The notes beneath the pieces were generated by a model. The model saw nothing but the letters and a program-made list of their open reading frames with translations. It had not been told where the DNA came from and did no database searches. From Campanula takesimana (taxonomy: Eukaryota; Streptophyta; Magnoliopsida; Asterales; Campanulaceae), in assembly GCA_026119855.1 (NCBI GenBank), contig JAOWBW010000249.1:372001-436000 (forward strand): a DNA stretch of 64,000 nucleotides, read 5' to 3'. A program made the position numbers and the translations under genes. Below are positions 1-9,508 of this stretch, in pieces (within the stretch, counting starts at the first letter, position 1; each line of letters starts with the position of its first letter).

Positions 1-3000
1 AAACCCATGGTTTGGTGTATTGTCACAGAGTATGCAAAGGGAGGTTCCGTTCGGCAGTTTTTGGCCAAACGACAGAATAGATCAGTGCCTTTGAAATTGG
101 CAGTAAAGCAGGCCTTGGATGTCGCAAGGGGAATGGAGTATGTGCATGAGCTCACTTTAATTCACAGGGATTTGAAGTCAGACAATCTTCTAATCTCTGC
201 TGATAAATCAATAAAGATTGCTGACTTTGGGGTTGCTCGAATTGAGGTGCAAACTGAAGGAATGACCCCAGAAACGGGGACATACCGCTGGATGGCTCCG
301 TAAGCTACTTACTCTTGGGCTTTCGCTTATTTTACTCTCCTGCCACTTAGTCTATCATTTGATATCTCCTTTAATGTTCTGTCTACCAACAAATGGACCA
401 TTCTCTTAATCTGTTATTTGACTTATTTTTTTTTTTAATAAATTAGAACAAAGTTTGTTTGGATTTGTGGTTGCATTGTGTGGGTTTACAGTTGTAAGCG
501 AACTACCATGCTGCCATAAGTCTGAAGTTTTTTCTGTTAGCTATTTGTTTTTTTACCCACTTTGGGTTATGAAGAAGGCTGAGGGAAGCATAGGTTAATG
601 CAAATCTGCTACTTTTTTTTAGTTGCATCCTTAAGCCTCCTTGATTTCTTGTCTGCTAGGTCTGTAGTCACCCTTTTGTCTCTCTTTCTGTCTCTTTGGA
701 TGAAGTACCACTCGCTGTCAAGTCTAGCCGGCTGTGTGGTTTTGATTGGCATGAATTTACCTTTTGTTACTGTGCGATTCTTTTATCATTTTTCTATGGT
801 AGGTTTGCATGCTTTGACTGTTTGTCATTGATTTGGTCATTATAACATCTGATGTAATGTGGATCATTTTTCTATTGACAGTTTTCATTCACCGTTGGAA
901 AATTAACTGGTGTAATGATGAATGAAGTTTTTGGTTGATTATTGAGCAGCAGGTGTTATCTCTACTAGACAGTTAGGTCATTTATAGACTCACTAAAATT
1001 GGGATGTTTGACACTAGCAAGACTTTATGTGCCTTTTCAAAATTTTTATACACCAGAATCTGAGATGAATAGTTTTGTGCTTCGTTGATGCTTAATTGAC
1101 CATGGTAAGGTGATGGGTCACATTTTTGTTCAACAGAACTTGTTAAATGAGGCCATTTGGGCAATTGTGTTGCGAACCGAGTTTTTTTTGGGCTCGCATT
1201 TATACTTGATGCTCCTTTGTTGGAGTGTCAATGAGTTTTCCTATCTTTCTTCTTCCTTTGTCTGTTTTATGGGGACAAGTACAGGGCAATAGAAGTGAGA
1301 AAACCTAGACATGACGCTCGTCTAGCAGCCTTACTCTAATAACATGCTATTGCTGCGCTAGTGGTGTATTAGCCAACTTTTTTTTGCTGTTCTGTTATGA
1401 GAAACACTTTTGGAGATTATGTTGATACCTTTTCCATCAAGTTGGAAGCTCTTATCTTTTCAAGGGTTTGAGAAGCTGTCTAATATGTGAGTTTTCTTGA
1501 GTGTATCCAAGCATCTTTGAATTTGCAGATCTGATTATCTCATTAGTGAATTAGATTGTGCAACCGTGAGATGTATGGTGGACATTGATTTCTTCCAATG
1601 TATGGCTGAGATACTTGGCAACAAGTAGGGATGGCAAAAATCCCGAACCCGAAAAGACCCGCTCCTAATGGGAAGGGTTTGGGACATGTTTTTCAAAACC
1701 CGACGGGTTTGGGACGGGTTCGGGATTACCATAAACCCGCCCCGTTTATCCCGAACCCGGCTAATATACTCCCTCCGTCCCATCTGAATTAGGATTTTTT
1801 CTCTCCGGGCACGGGGATTAAGGATTATTAGTTTTCTATTGAGAAAAGTGGTAATGAGTTAGAATTAAGACATTTTAACCTTTATACTTGATCACTAATC
1901 AGTTGTAACAAAGAAAAACATTAAATTACAAATTACAATAAAAATGTACAGTTCATCCAAATTCAAAAGTTTCAACACCATTGCTTCAAAAAAAAAAAAG
2001 TTTGAACACCATTCACCACCACCATAATTTGCCACCATCACCACCGCCACACCCACAACCACCGCCAACGAAACCACCACCGTCGCCGCCAGCGCAACCA
2101 CCAGCCCGCCACCAATTTTTCATCACCATTCTCTTCTCCTCCACCACCACAAACCACCTTACCACGCCAACCGGACCACAAACGACCAGCCTTTCCTCCA
2201 TCATAAGCACCATCAGCCCACAGCCATGCCGACCACCGCCATCCCTGCCACCACTACCAAAAACATTTCAAAAATCAACATAAATTAAAGTAAACAAAAA
2301 ATACACAAAATTAAACAACAAATACTCTGCTATCACAAAACCATCTGGAGCATTCAGAACTACACACACACGAACGCACAGATTAAACACACACACAAAC
2401 ACACCACACCAGGTCTATGGATCTATAAACACACAAACACACACACACACACTCACCAGATCTATGGATCTATAAACGCACGAACACACACACCAGATCT
2501 AAAACAAAACACAAACAAATCACAAATCAAAAATTCAAAAATCAGATTTTGACAAAGAGAGAAAGCGAGAGGGATAGAGAGAGAAACAGAGGGAGAAGAG
2601 TACTCATCTGAAGTTGAAGGCGGCGACGGCGACGGTGATTGAGGTGATAATGGCGACGTTTTCTATGCAGATGGAACCATGGAGATGGGAAAGAAGAAGT
2701 GTGATGGAGTGCTGGGAAGGGAAAGGGGTGGCGAGTAGACGGTGGGAGGGGTGGCGGCGGGAGGTTGGGATATGAGAGAGAGAGAGAGAGAGAGAGGCTG
2801 CTAGGTTAGATTATGTTTTGAGAAGAAATAAAGGGGGAGGGGGTAATTTTTAGGTTTATCTGGAATGTGGGTTTTGAATTTTGGAGTGGGCCAGCCCATT
2901 TAATTAATTAGGACAAGTAATTAGATTGGGTATAATTAAAGATGATTAAGGACAATTGGGTGGGGTAGGCCTAATATAAAACTAATATAAACTTTCCATT

Positions 3001-6000
3001 TTGTGATGTCCTAATTCGGATGGGACACCCAAAATGGAAATTTGTCCTAATTCGAACGGGACGGAGGGAGTACATGTTTATTTATTATAATAATCTTAAT
3101 ATTTATTATAATCTTTGATGCGCGGACTCTTTGGTTTACCCCGCCGTACCCGTGTCGGACACTCCTATTTTTAGTGTAGTCAACACGAGTCCGGCGAGGT
3201 CAACCAAACAGTCCGAGCACCTTAGATTATAATTATGCATATGTCCTATTTAATTTTTCATAATGTAATGTCCTTTTGTATTTTATACAATATTATAACT
3301 TTATACTTTTGAAGAAAGGGTTTTTCATAAAAAAAAAAAAAAACATTTAATAATGAAAAAGTTTTTATTTACAAGTTATATAGTAAACGGGGCGGGTTTT
3401 GACCTAAACGGGGCAGGGCGGGTCCGGGTTCTGCGACATTTGAGCAGGGCGGGTTTGGGAAATGCCTAACCCGCCCCGAACCCGCCCCGTTGCCATCCCT
3501 AGCAACAAGTGCATTTAATAATCTTTTTTGAAGCATGTGATGAAGTAAATAGTTACGTCTCAAAATGAAATAAATGATAGATCGTGCAAGAGGAAGATTA
3601 GCTACCCCACATGGACGTTTTGCTGTCATTCTAGTGTTAAGAGGACCTGTTGTGGGAACTGTGAAGACTTTGGGAGCTAATGATAATTTCATCATCGGTG
3701 ATTTTAATATTACAAATGCATATTATCTTTATATGATTATACTGAACAGGATGTAAGAGGTTTTCTTGTTCGGTGACTGGTTTTCAGTTCTTGGTTCCTC
3801 CAACTGGTCTTTTTGTTATCACGTACGAAAAGATAAATTTTTCTACTGCTTCAAAATGCATCCATACATTTATAATTTGTTGTGAAGATGATGATCAAGG
3901 CATATCACAACTTTACACAGATTGTCGAGTGTGTGTGAGATAGAGTAATAATTTTACTGTAATGGATGTGCATTTTTATCAGAGACTTCTGAGCACTTTC
4001 TCCATCAAATGAAAAAGGAAGGAACAATTGTTTTTATGTTGCTATGTTTTCAAATTAAGGAAGAATCTTCCTCCTGACGACACCGCTGATGTAACATTGA
4101 ATGCTCCTACAAGATCAATCCTCCAAGTTCTAATTTGAAAAAAGCTGTGTTTTCCTAAAATGAGTCTGTCCATCTGTAATGTTTATTTACTTGCGCATGA
4201 AACCCTTTTAATGTGTTCTAAACACCAAGAAAGCAACTTAGAGTTTGAATCAGCCACCAAAAAAAAAAAAAAGCATTGAAGCTGTATGCTTCTTTAGTCT
4301 CATGTCCTCAGTTAGAATGCTTTTATGAGACGGCTGGCGCATTCATGATTTAACGTTCTTGTAGTTGGGGTTATCTTCTTAGAACACCTCCACATTTACT
4401 GGACAGTTTCTTTGATGCCTCATTTTCTATGTATATCATCTTCAGAATCTGTTAAGGGATACATTTTTCACGTGAATAATGTCCATGCTCTTGCATTGTA
4501 CAATTCAACCGCTTAATTTTATTTCTTAAATAAGGGCGTGAAAGCATCTATTACCTTCTTCGTGACCTTTATTCGTCCTCCTAATCCTGCTGCTTGATTG
4601 TGTGTTTTTGTCTTCACAACTTTTATTTCCTTATTGTGTTTAATTGCCTTTTTTGTGGTTATGTGAATTTTTCTTCGAATATGCCTTGCTGACTCTGTAA
4701 ATGCACTATTGGGGTTGGATAAATCAGGTACCAGACGACAGATAACCATGAAATTTACTTTTTCAGTTCACATGAAAAGGTGCATTTGATGGTTACTTGA
4801 TTATGATGTTGTTGGGGTTACATAACGTATGGTCACTTACTAGATGAAAAAGAATGCAAAATTTGATTGACTTCATGTCTGCAAGTATGCATGTTGTTCT
4901 GAATTATTGCTGCGTTATTTTCGAGGAAGAGCGTTTCGTTGTTACTTTTAAAGTGTGCTTGAAATCCGATTATATATTCTTGAAGATTGTACCCTTAATG
5001 CTTTCAGGACCTGGTGAAGAGGGTGTTCTTTCCTTCTGCTAAATGTGTGTATTTAGTAGTGTACACAGTTAATATGACATACTACCTTCGTCCTGGAAAG
5101 TTAGTCCCTTTTTTCATTGTTAGTTTGAATGAACTTTGAGCAATAATTTAGGTTACTTTTAACCATCCTAATGGAAATCTAAAACTTGTTATTGGTAATA
5201 ATTATAATGGTCTATCAATATCAAGTTTTAGATTTTCATTAGGATAATTAAAATTAAGTTGAATTATTGCTCAAGTTTCATTCAAACTAACAATGAAAAA
5301 AGTGAGACTAACTTTCCGGGACGGAAATACTATATATTTGTGGTCATACTGTGATCCTAGTCTTGAATTTGATGTTGCCTGTGGCCCTTTATTTTGTGGT
5401 CGGTGAGTTGATCTTTTCATTTTTCCTTGTTTGGGTTCATGATTGAGGAAATCCTTGGTTTTTTAGCAGATGTCAGTGGAATGAGGATGGTCATTGGACT
5501 TAAGAAACAGATTTGATTCCCGCTTGAACTCGGGTGGATATTATCTACATTATTTGGGTTCTTCGTCTAGTTATTAATGTTGGGAATGGCCTTAGTTTGG
5601 TTATTTGTCATGTTCTTTCCTCATCTTTCACCGAAGTACTAGTAGCTTGCTTCACGAGAAAAAACTAAGGCTTAAACATTTGGGACTAAGAGCGGATAAG
5701 TTTGAATTTGGTAGTGGAAGTCTTTTTCATTATATTACAGGTCAATAAGGGAATTTTCCTACAGAGCTCTCCATATATATGTCAATGGATACAATTTTTT
5801 AGTGTTGTCTTTCAATGGTCTGTCTGGTTGCTCCTTGAAAATGCTTGTGGTGTTAAGGGAGTGCAATCTTTATTTTTATTGGTGTTATAGTTTGGAATTT
5901 ATATATATGTTTGAGCGGCTTTGATTGCTTCTTTCCACTCTTAGGTTCCGGAGGTTCCTTGGATCTTTCTGTTGCCTTAATGCTCTGTTTTAACTAAGTG

Positions 6001-6941
6001 CTGTTTGAAATGACATGGGTCGTGGTCGTGGGTAGTCTATGTTCTTTTGAATTTGTTTTGTCGTATTAATCTGTTTTGGTTTATTATCATTTTCAACCAC
6101 TGTACTTTGGACCGACTTCCAAGTTCCACCTAACAATGATACTTGATTTTTGCACAAAAACCACTACACTCTGGGAAATGTTCGACCAAGCTCCAAAAAA
6201 GTTAACCCCGTTAGGTTATGATGGATTGGAAATTTAAATTATTGACACTTCAACCCCCTAAACTTTTGTATGGAGGAGTGGAAGTGTGAATAACTAAAGT
6301 ATTTCATCCATTAGAGTCGGGGTGGGTTAACTTTTGGGGGCTGTGGCAAACATGTCCCAGACTATAGTGTTTCCTGTATCAAAAAATAAGTAGAATGGTT
6401 AAAACGGAAGTCACGCCAACGTACAGTGGTTGAAAACGAAATCAAACCATCTGTTTTATTCTGTTTGGGCATCCCTCTCTACCTTGTTTTGTTTTACTAT
6501 CTTTTAAACTTTAACGTTCACATTTACTCTGTTATACCTAATGATCATCCCTTATCACTATGGACTTCTTGAGTGGTTTCTTAACAGTCTTGGTATTGTA
6601 GGGAGATGATCCAGCACAGGCCTTACACGCAGAAAGTAGACGTTTATAGCTTTGGAATTGTGCTGTGGGAACTCATCACAGGAATGCTACCATTCCAGAA
6701 CATGACAGCCGTGCAAGCAGCATTTGCAGTTGTGAATAAAGGCGTCCGTCCCAACATCCCCCACGATTGTCTGCCAGTCCTCTCCGAGATTATGATCCGT
6801 TGCTGGGATGGTAATCCTGATGTCAGACCCCCTTTCACCGAAATCGTCAGAATGCTCGAGCATGCAGAAACCGAGGTCATGACAACTGTAAGGAAGGCCC
6901 GGTTCAGGTGTTGCATGAGCCACCCGATGACTACCGATTGA
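1..6941 (+). CDS. Raf-like MAPKKK / STY-type protein kinase, last two exons (partial)
   Basis: Exons are 1-299 (open at the window edge) and 6602-6941; the stop is TGA at 6939-6941. The donor GTAAGC at 300 and the acceptor TAG at 6601 join in frame to give the APE motif (WMAP|EM). The first exon holds the catalytic loop HRDLKSDN and the Mg-binding ADFG. The second holds the subdomain IX segment DVYSFGIVLWEL and the subdomain XI segment RCWDGNPDVRPPF. The protein ends in ARFRCCMSHPMTTD, a tail I associate with plant STY13/Raf-type cytosolic dual-specificity kinases. The expected activity is Ser/Thr (possibly Tyr) phosphorylation; the substrate cannot be told. The N-terminal regulatory part and the ATP-binding loop lie outside the window. 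The 6.3-kb intron is swollen by transposons. The kinase call is firm; the subgroup is inferred. Confidence 0.92.
300..1625 (+). other. kinase intron, no gene seen
   Basis: AT/T-rich intron sequence between the kinase exon and the hAT insertion. Short open frames here have no recognisable domain or splice context. I see nothing else in it. Confidence 0.6.
1769..3070. mobile_element. long Stowaway-like (Tc1/mariner) element nested in hAT
   Basis: Starts CTCCCTCCGTCCCATCTGAA and ends with the matching GGGACGGAGGGAG, flanked by TA on both sides (1767-1768, 3071-3072). At about 1.3 kb it is much longer than the 100-450 bp MITEs of the same type elsewhere in the window. The interior holds CCA/CAC-rich sequence, CA repeats (about 2360-2500), a (GA)n tract near 2775-2797 and a GC-richer gene-like stretch at 2610-2770. 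No transposase is visible. Confidence 0.8.
3106..3232. mobile_element. hairpin MITE
   Basis: About 127 bp with inverted ends TTATAATCT / AGATTATAA. The arms are strongly complementary (CGGACTCTTTGG pairs with CCAAACAGTCCG). It lies inside the hAT element, just past the nested Stowaway. The family is not recognised. Confidence 0.6.
3510..5081 (+). other. kinase intron, no gene seen
   Basis: Ordinary AT-rich intron sequence after the hAT insertion. Short open frames on both strands lack domains or coherent splice signals. Confidence 0.55.
5082..5327. mobile_element. Stowaway-type MITE
   Basis: Ends CTACCTTCGTCC and GGGACGGAAA, flanked by TA. The whole body folds into one long hairpin (GTTAGTTTGAATGAACTTTGAGC pairs with its complement near the right end). 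The same family occurs at 8120-8353. Confidence 0.85.
6078..6448. mobile_element. MULE-type MITE
   Basis: Inverted ends begin GGTTT and share TTTTCAACCACTGTAC with the complement GTACAGTGGTTGAAAA. The element is flanked by a perfect 9-bp duplication ATCTGTTTT (6069-6077 and 6449-6457), the size produced by Mutator-like transposases. It has no coding capacity and lies in the kinase intron about 150 bp before the last exon. Confidence 0.85.
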
Positions 6942-7422
6942 TGCAGAAAAGAAAAAGGAAAGTAAAAAAAAAAAATGAAAACAAAAAGTGAAGAAGAAGA
7001 AAAAAAAGAAGCTAAGGTGATTTTATGACAGCCTTGTGTATGTATCAGGGTTAATTTCTTTCTTCAAATAGGATTGGGAAGAAAGAAAACAAAAACAAGA
7101 AAGAGAAGGAACAGATGATAAAAACTGTTTTATGTTTTTTTTTTTTTTTTTTTTTAATGATAATGTATTGTATTTGCTAAATTAGTAAGTATTGAAGGAG
7201 ATTTGATGTGTATCTATACTATAAATGATCCTCTTGCTTATATTATACTTTGGTTTTCTATAGCCCCAAAAATAGTAGGGTTTGGATGAGGGGTTTGTGT
7301 CTTTTTACACTTTCTTTGGCATTACTGGTCCTTAATGCATAACTGTGTTCAACTTCCAAGTCATCTTCTGTCTAATCCAAGAAAGTCAACTGTAGTGCTG
7401 TGGAAGATGAATTTAATTAGTA
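6942..7422 (+). other. kinase 3' UTR and downstream flank
   Basis: A-rich sequence follows the stop, with a long T tract at about 7134-7156. No coding region is seen. The polyadenylation site cannot be fixed from the sequence. Confidence 0.5.
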
Positions 7423-7611
7423 ATCTCTCCGTCCCAAAATGATTTTCTCATTTTTGTTATTTTTCATTGTCTTAAAAAAGTTTTTCTCATTTCTACAATT
7501 TTGCCTTAAAAGTGCATAAACAAAACATGGCTAGTCAAACAAGTGTTGATATCTTTAAAAAGTTTAAAAAGGTTGAATAATCAAATGAAAAGATCATTTT
7601 GGGATGGAGAG
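7423..7611. mobile_element. Stowaway-type MITE
   Basis: Ends are CTCTCCGTCCCAAAATGA and the matching CATTTTGGGATGGAGAG. Its right end is included in an adjacent tandem duplication. Confidence 0.75.
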
Positions 7612-7761
7612 TATATTTTTCCTAGGGAGTTTGCTCACTCATTAGCAAGTTATGTATGTTTGCTTAGTATGTGAAAAGATCATTTTAGGACGGAGAGAGT
7701 ATATTTTTCCTAGGGAGTTTGCTCACTCATTAGCAAGTTATGTATGTTTGCTTAGTATGTG
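7588..7761 (+). repeat. tandem duplication, about 86-88 bp x 2
   Basis: Two direct copies (7588-7673 and 7674-7761) start AAAAGATCATTTT and run through TTTGCTCACTCATTAGCAAG. The unit includes the right terminus of the upstream MITE, so the second copy ends up with an orphan MITE end. Confidence 0.85.
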
Positions 7762-8119
7762 GATGTGTTTCATGGCCATTGCATGTGTGAAAGTGTGGAG
7801 AGGGGTAGATTGAGAATTCGGAAGCGATTAGGCGGATTTTACTCGCGTTCTCTTGCGAACAGTCCAAATTGTGTCACATATCTTGACCTTTCAAATCTAT
7901 GATTGATATAATATAGCGTAAATCTTGGCCGTCCCCCATTAAGAGGGGCGTGTGTAATTAACAACCGCTTGCATGAGCGAACTTCCCCGAGCATATTTAA
8001 ATTTGTAAATTGAGAGTCGTCCAAAGGAAAAATGGCTACCTTATGTAACAAAATCGTTTTTAATGTAACAGTTTAGTAATAGAAAAATTTTAAACATCGT
8101 TTTTCATCCTTAAAATATA
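7762..8119. other. intergenic, kinase to SS5-like gene
   Basis: Intergenic sequence without a credible gene. The 70-codon minus-strand open frame here has no domain or homologue I recognise. Confidence 0.5.
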
Positions 8120-8353
8120 CTCCTTCTATAGATCTTCATACTTTTTTGTCTTTATTACGAATGAACATTGAGCAATAATTTTGAGTTGATTTAGTTATAT
8201 TATGAAAATCTAAAAGTTGTTATTAATACACAATCAATAATACTATCAATAACAAGTTCATTAGGACAATTAAACAAACTTAAAATTATTGTTCAAAGCT
8301 CCTTAGGAATAACATCGAAAAAAAAGTAGAAGATCATTTTGTGACAGAGAGAG
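8120..8353. mobile_element. Stowaway-type MITE
   Basis: TA-flanked. Starts CTCCTTCTATAG and ends GACAGAGAGAG, with a hairpin body that includes the GAGCAATAATTTTGAGTTG arm shared with the 5082-5327 copy. Confidence 0.75.
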
Positions 8354-8809
8354 TACTTCTTCTATCCCAAAATGACAGTCTCGTTTGACTTTACCAACAT
8401 TTAAAAGTTATAGTAGTAAGTTTTGAAAATTCATTAATTTTAAAGTTTTTGTTTAAAAAATTAAATTATTTTTTTTGAGACAAACAAAAACTAAATTTTA
8501 TTTAGTGACATGGGTATAATTTGCCTCTTTTACAATAAGGAAAACTAGCACTTTTGCCTCTTTTAAATTAGATTAAATGTAGTCATTACTATATTTATGT
8601 AGTACTTCTGTCCTCACAAATGAATCATCAAAAAATCATAGTTTCTTATAAACCAAAACACGTTCGTTTTTTTTTTTCTTTTTGTCATTTATATGGGTTG
8701 ATTATTTATTTGAATTTAATCAAACACCCTAAAAAGAATAAGGGTGTTGTTATACACACCCGTAAAATTAATAAATACACCCGTAGTATACTTGAAACTT
8801 TAAATGGTA

Positions 8810-9299
8810 CTCCTTCCGTCTCGAGTCATATTTTCTATTTTTGTATGTCCCAGATTAAGAGTCTCTTTTCTAAGATGGCAAAGAATCTTTACAATTCATC
8901 TCACTCATACACAAATCAACTTACTATTCTCCTCCACTCATTCTCTCTCTTACATTACTTTTATACTCACAACACTTACTCCCTCCGTCCCATTTCAAAT
9001 TGTAAGTACTAGGTTGGCACGGAGATTAAGGGAAAAAGTGAAAAAAGTGATGTGTTATGAGTGTTGATAGTTGAGTGGGAGAAAGGAAGTGGAGTAGAGA
9101 ATAGTTAGTGGGTTAGTGGATGTGAGTGTGCAAGTGGGTTAAAACTTGCTATTTTTAGATTTTGCAATTTTAGTTGGGACACCCTTTTTGGTAACTTTTG
9201 CAATTTGAAATGAAACGAAGGGAGTACTTTACTTCCATTATTTTTTAATTTCCGTGCAAATGAGAGGTAAGACTCTTACTCTACTTGGGATAGAGGAAG
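8810..9299. mobile_element. Stowaway-type MITE hosting another MITE
   Basis: Starts CTCCTTCCGTCTCGAG and ends TTGGGATAGAGGAAG, flanked by TA (8808-8809, 9300-9301). The GAGTCTCTTTTC arm pairs with the segment near 9270. It is interrupted by a second Stowaway at 8979-9224. Confidence 0.8.
8979..9224. mobile_element. Stowaway-type MITE (nested)
   Basis: Starts CTCCCTCCGTCCCATTTC and ends GAAATGAAACGAAGGGAG, flanked by TA (8977-8978, 9225-9226), inside the 8810-9299 MITE. It lies within 300-500 bp upstream of the SS5-like start codon. Confidence 0.88.
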
Positions 9300-9468
9300 T
9301 ACAAAACACCTTGATTAATTTTAAGAGTGTGCAGAATAAAGGGAAATAGTACTCTGGAATCTAGAGAAAATAGAACAAATCCCTATGAATCCATCCAACC
9401 AACACAGATATTTGTGCATGCACTCCTCCCCTTTCTCTCTCCCATTCCATTTCCTGCTGTGACAGTAA

Positions 9469-9486
9469 CACTGTGTGTGTGTGTGA
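9469..9486 (+). repeat. (TG)n tract in the SS5-like 5' UTR
   Basis: A short TG dinucleotide run about 25 bp before the proposed SS5-like ATG at 9509. An upstream in-frame ATG at 9473 would add 12 residues. I prefer 9509 because the added peptide is encoded mostly by the microsatellite. Confidence 0.5.
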
Positions 9487-9508
9487 CATTAGAAAGGGAA
9501 ACAAAACA

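Larger units (their letters stand above)
1626..3501. mobile_element. hAT-type DNA transposon, non-autonomous
   Basis: The termini are TAGGGATGGCAA and its reverse complement TTGCCATCCCTA, a hAT-type terminal inverted repeat. The element is flanked by a perfect 8-bp target-site duplication GCAACAAG (1618-1625 and 3502-3509). Both ends carry GC-rich subterminal repeats of the CCCGAACCCG / GGGCGGGTT type, reminiscent of transposase-binding arrays. No transposase reading frame is seen. A Stowaway-like element (1769-3070) and a hairpin MITE (3106-3232) have inserted inside it. A shorter relative lies at 42784-43526. Confidence 0.9.

Noticed and set aside
1981..2283. Pro/His-rich 100-codon open frame
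   Set aside because: Encoded by CCA/CAC low-complexity DNA inside a Stowaway-like element; no domain, no splice context.
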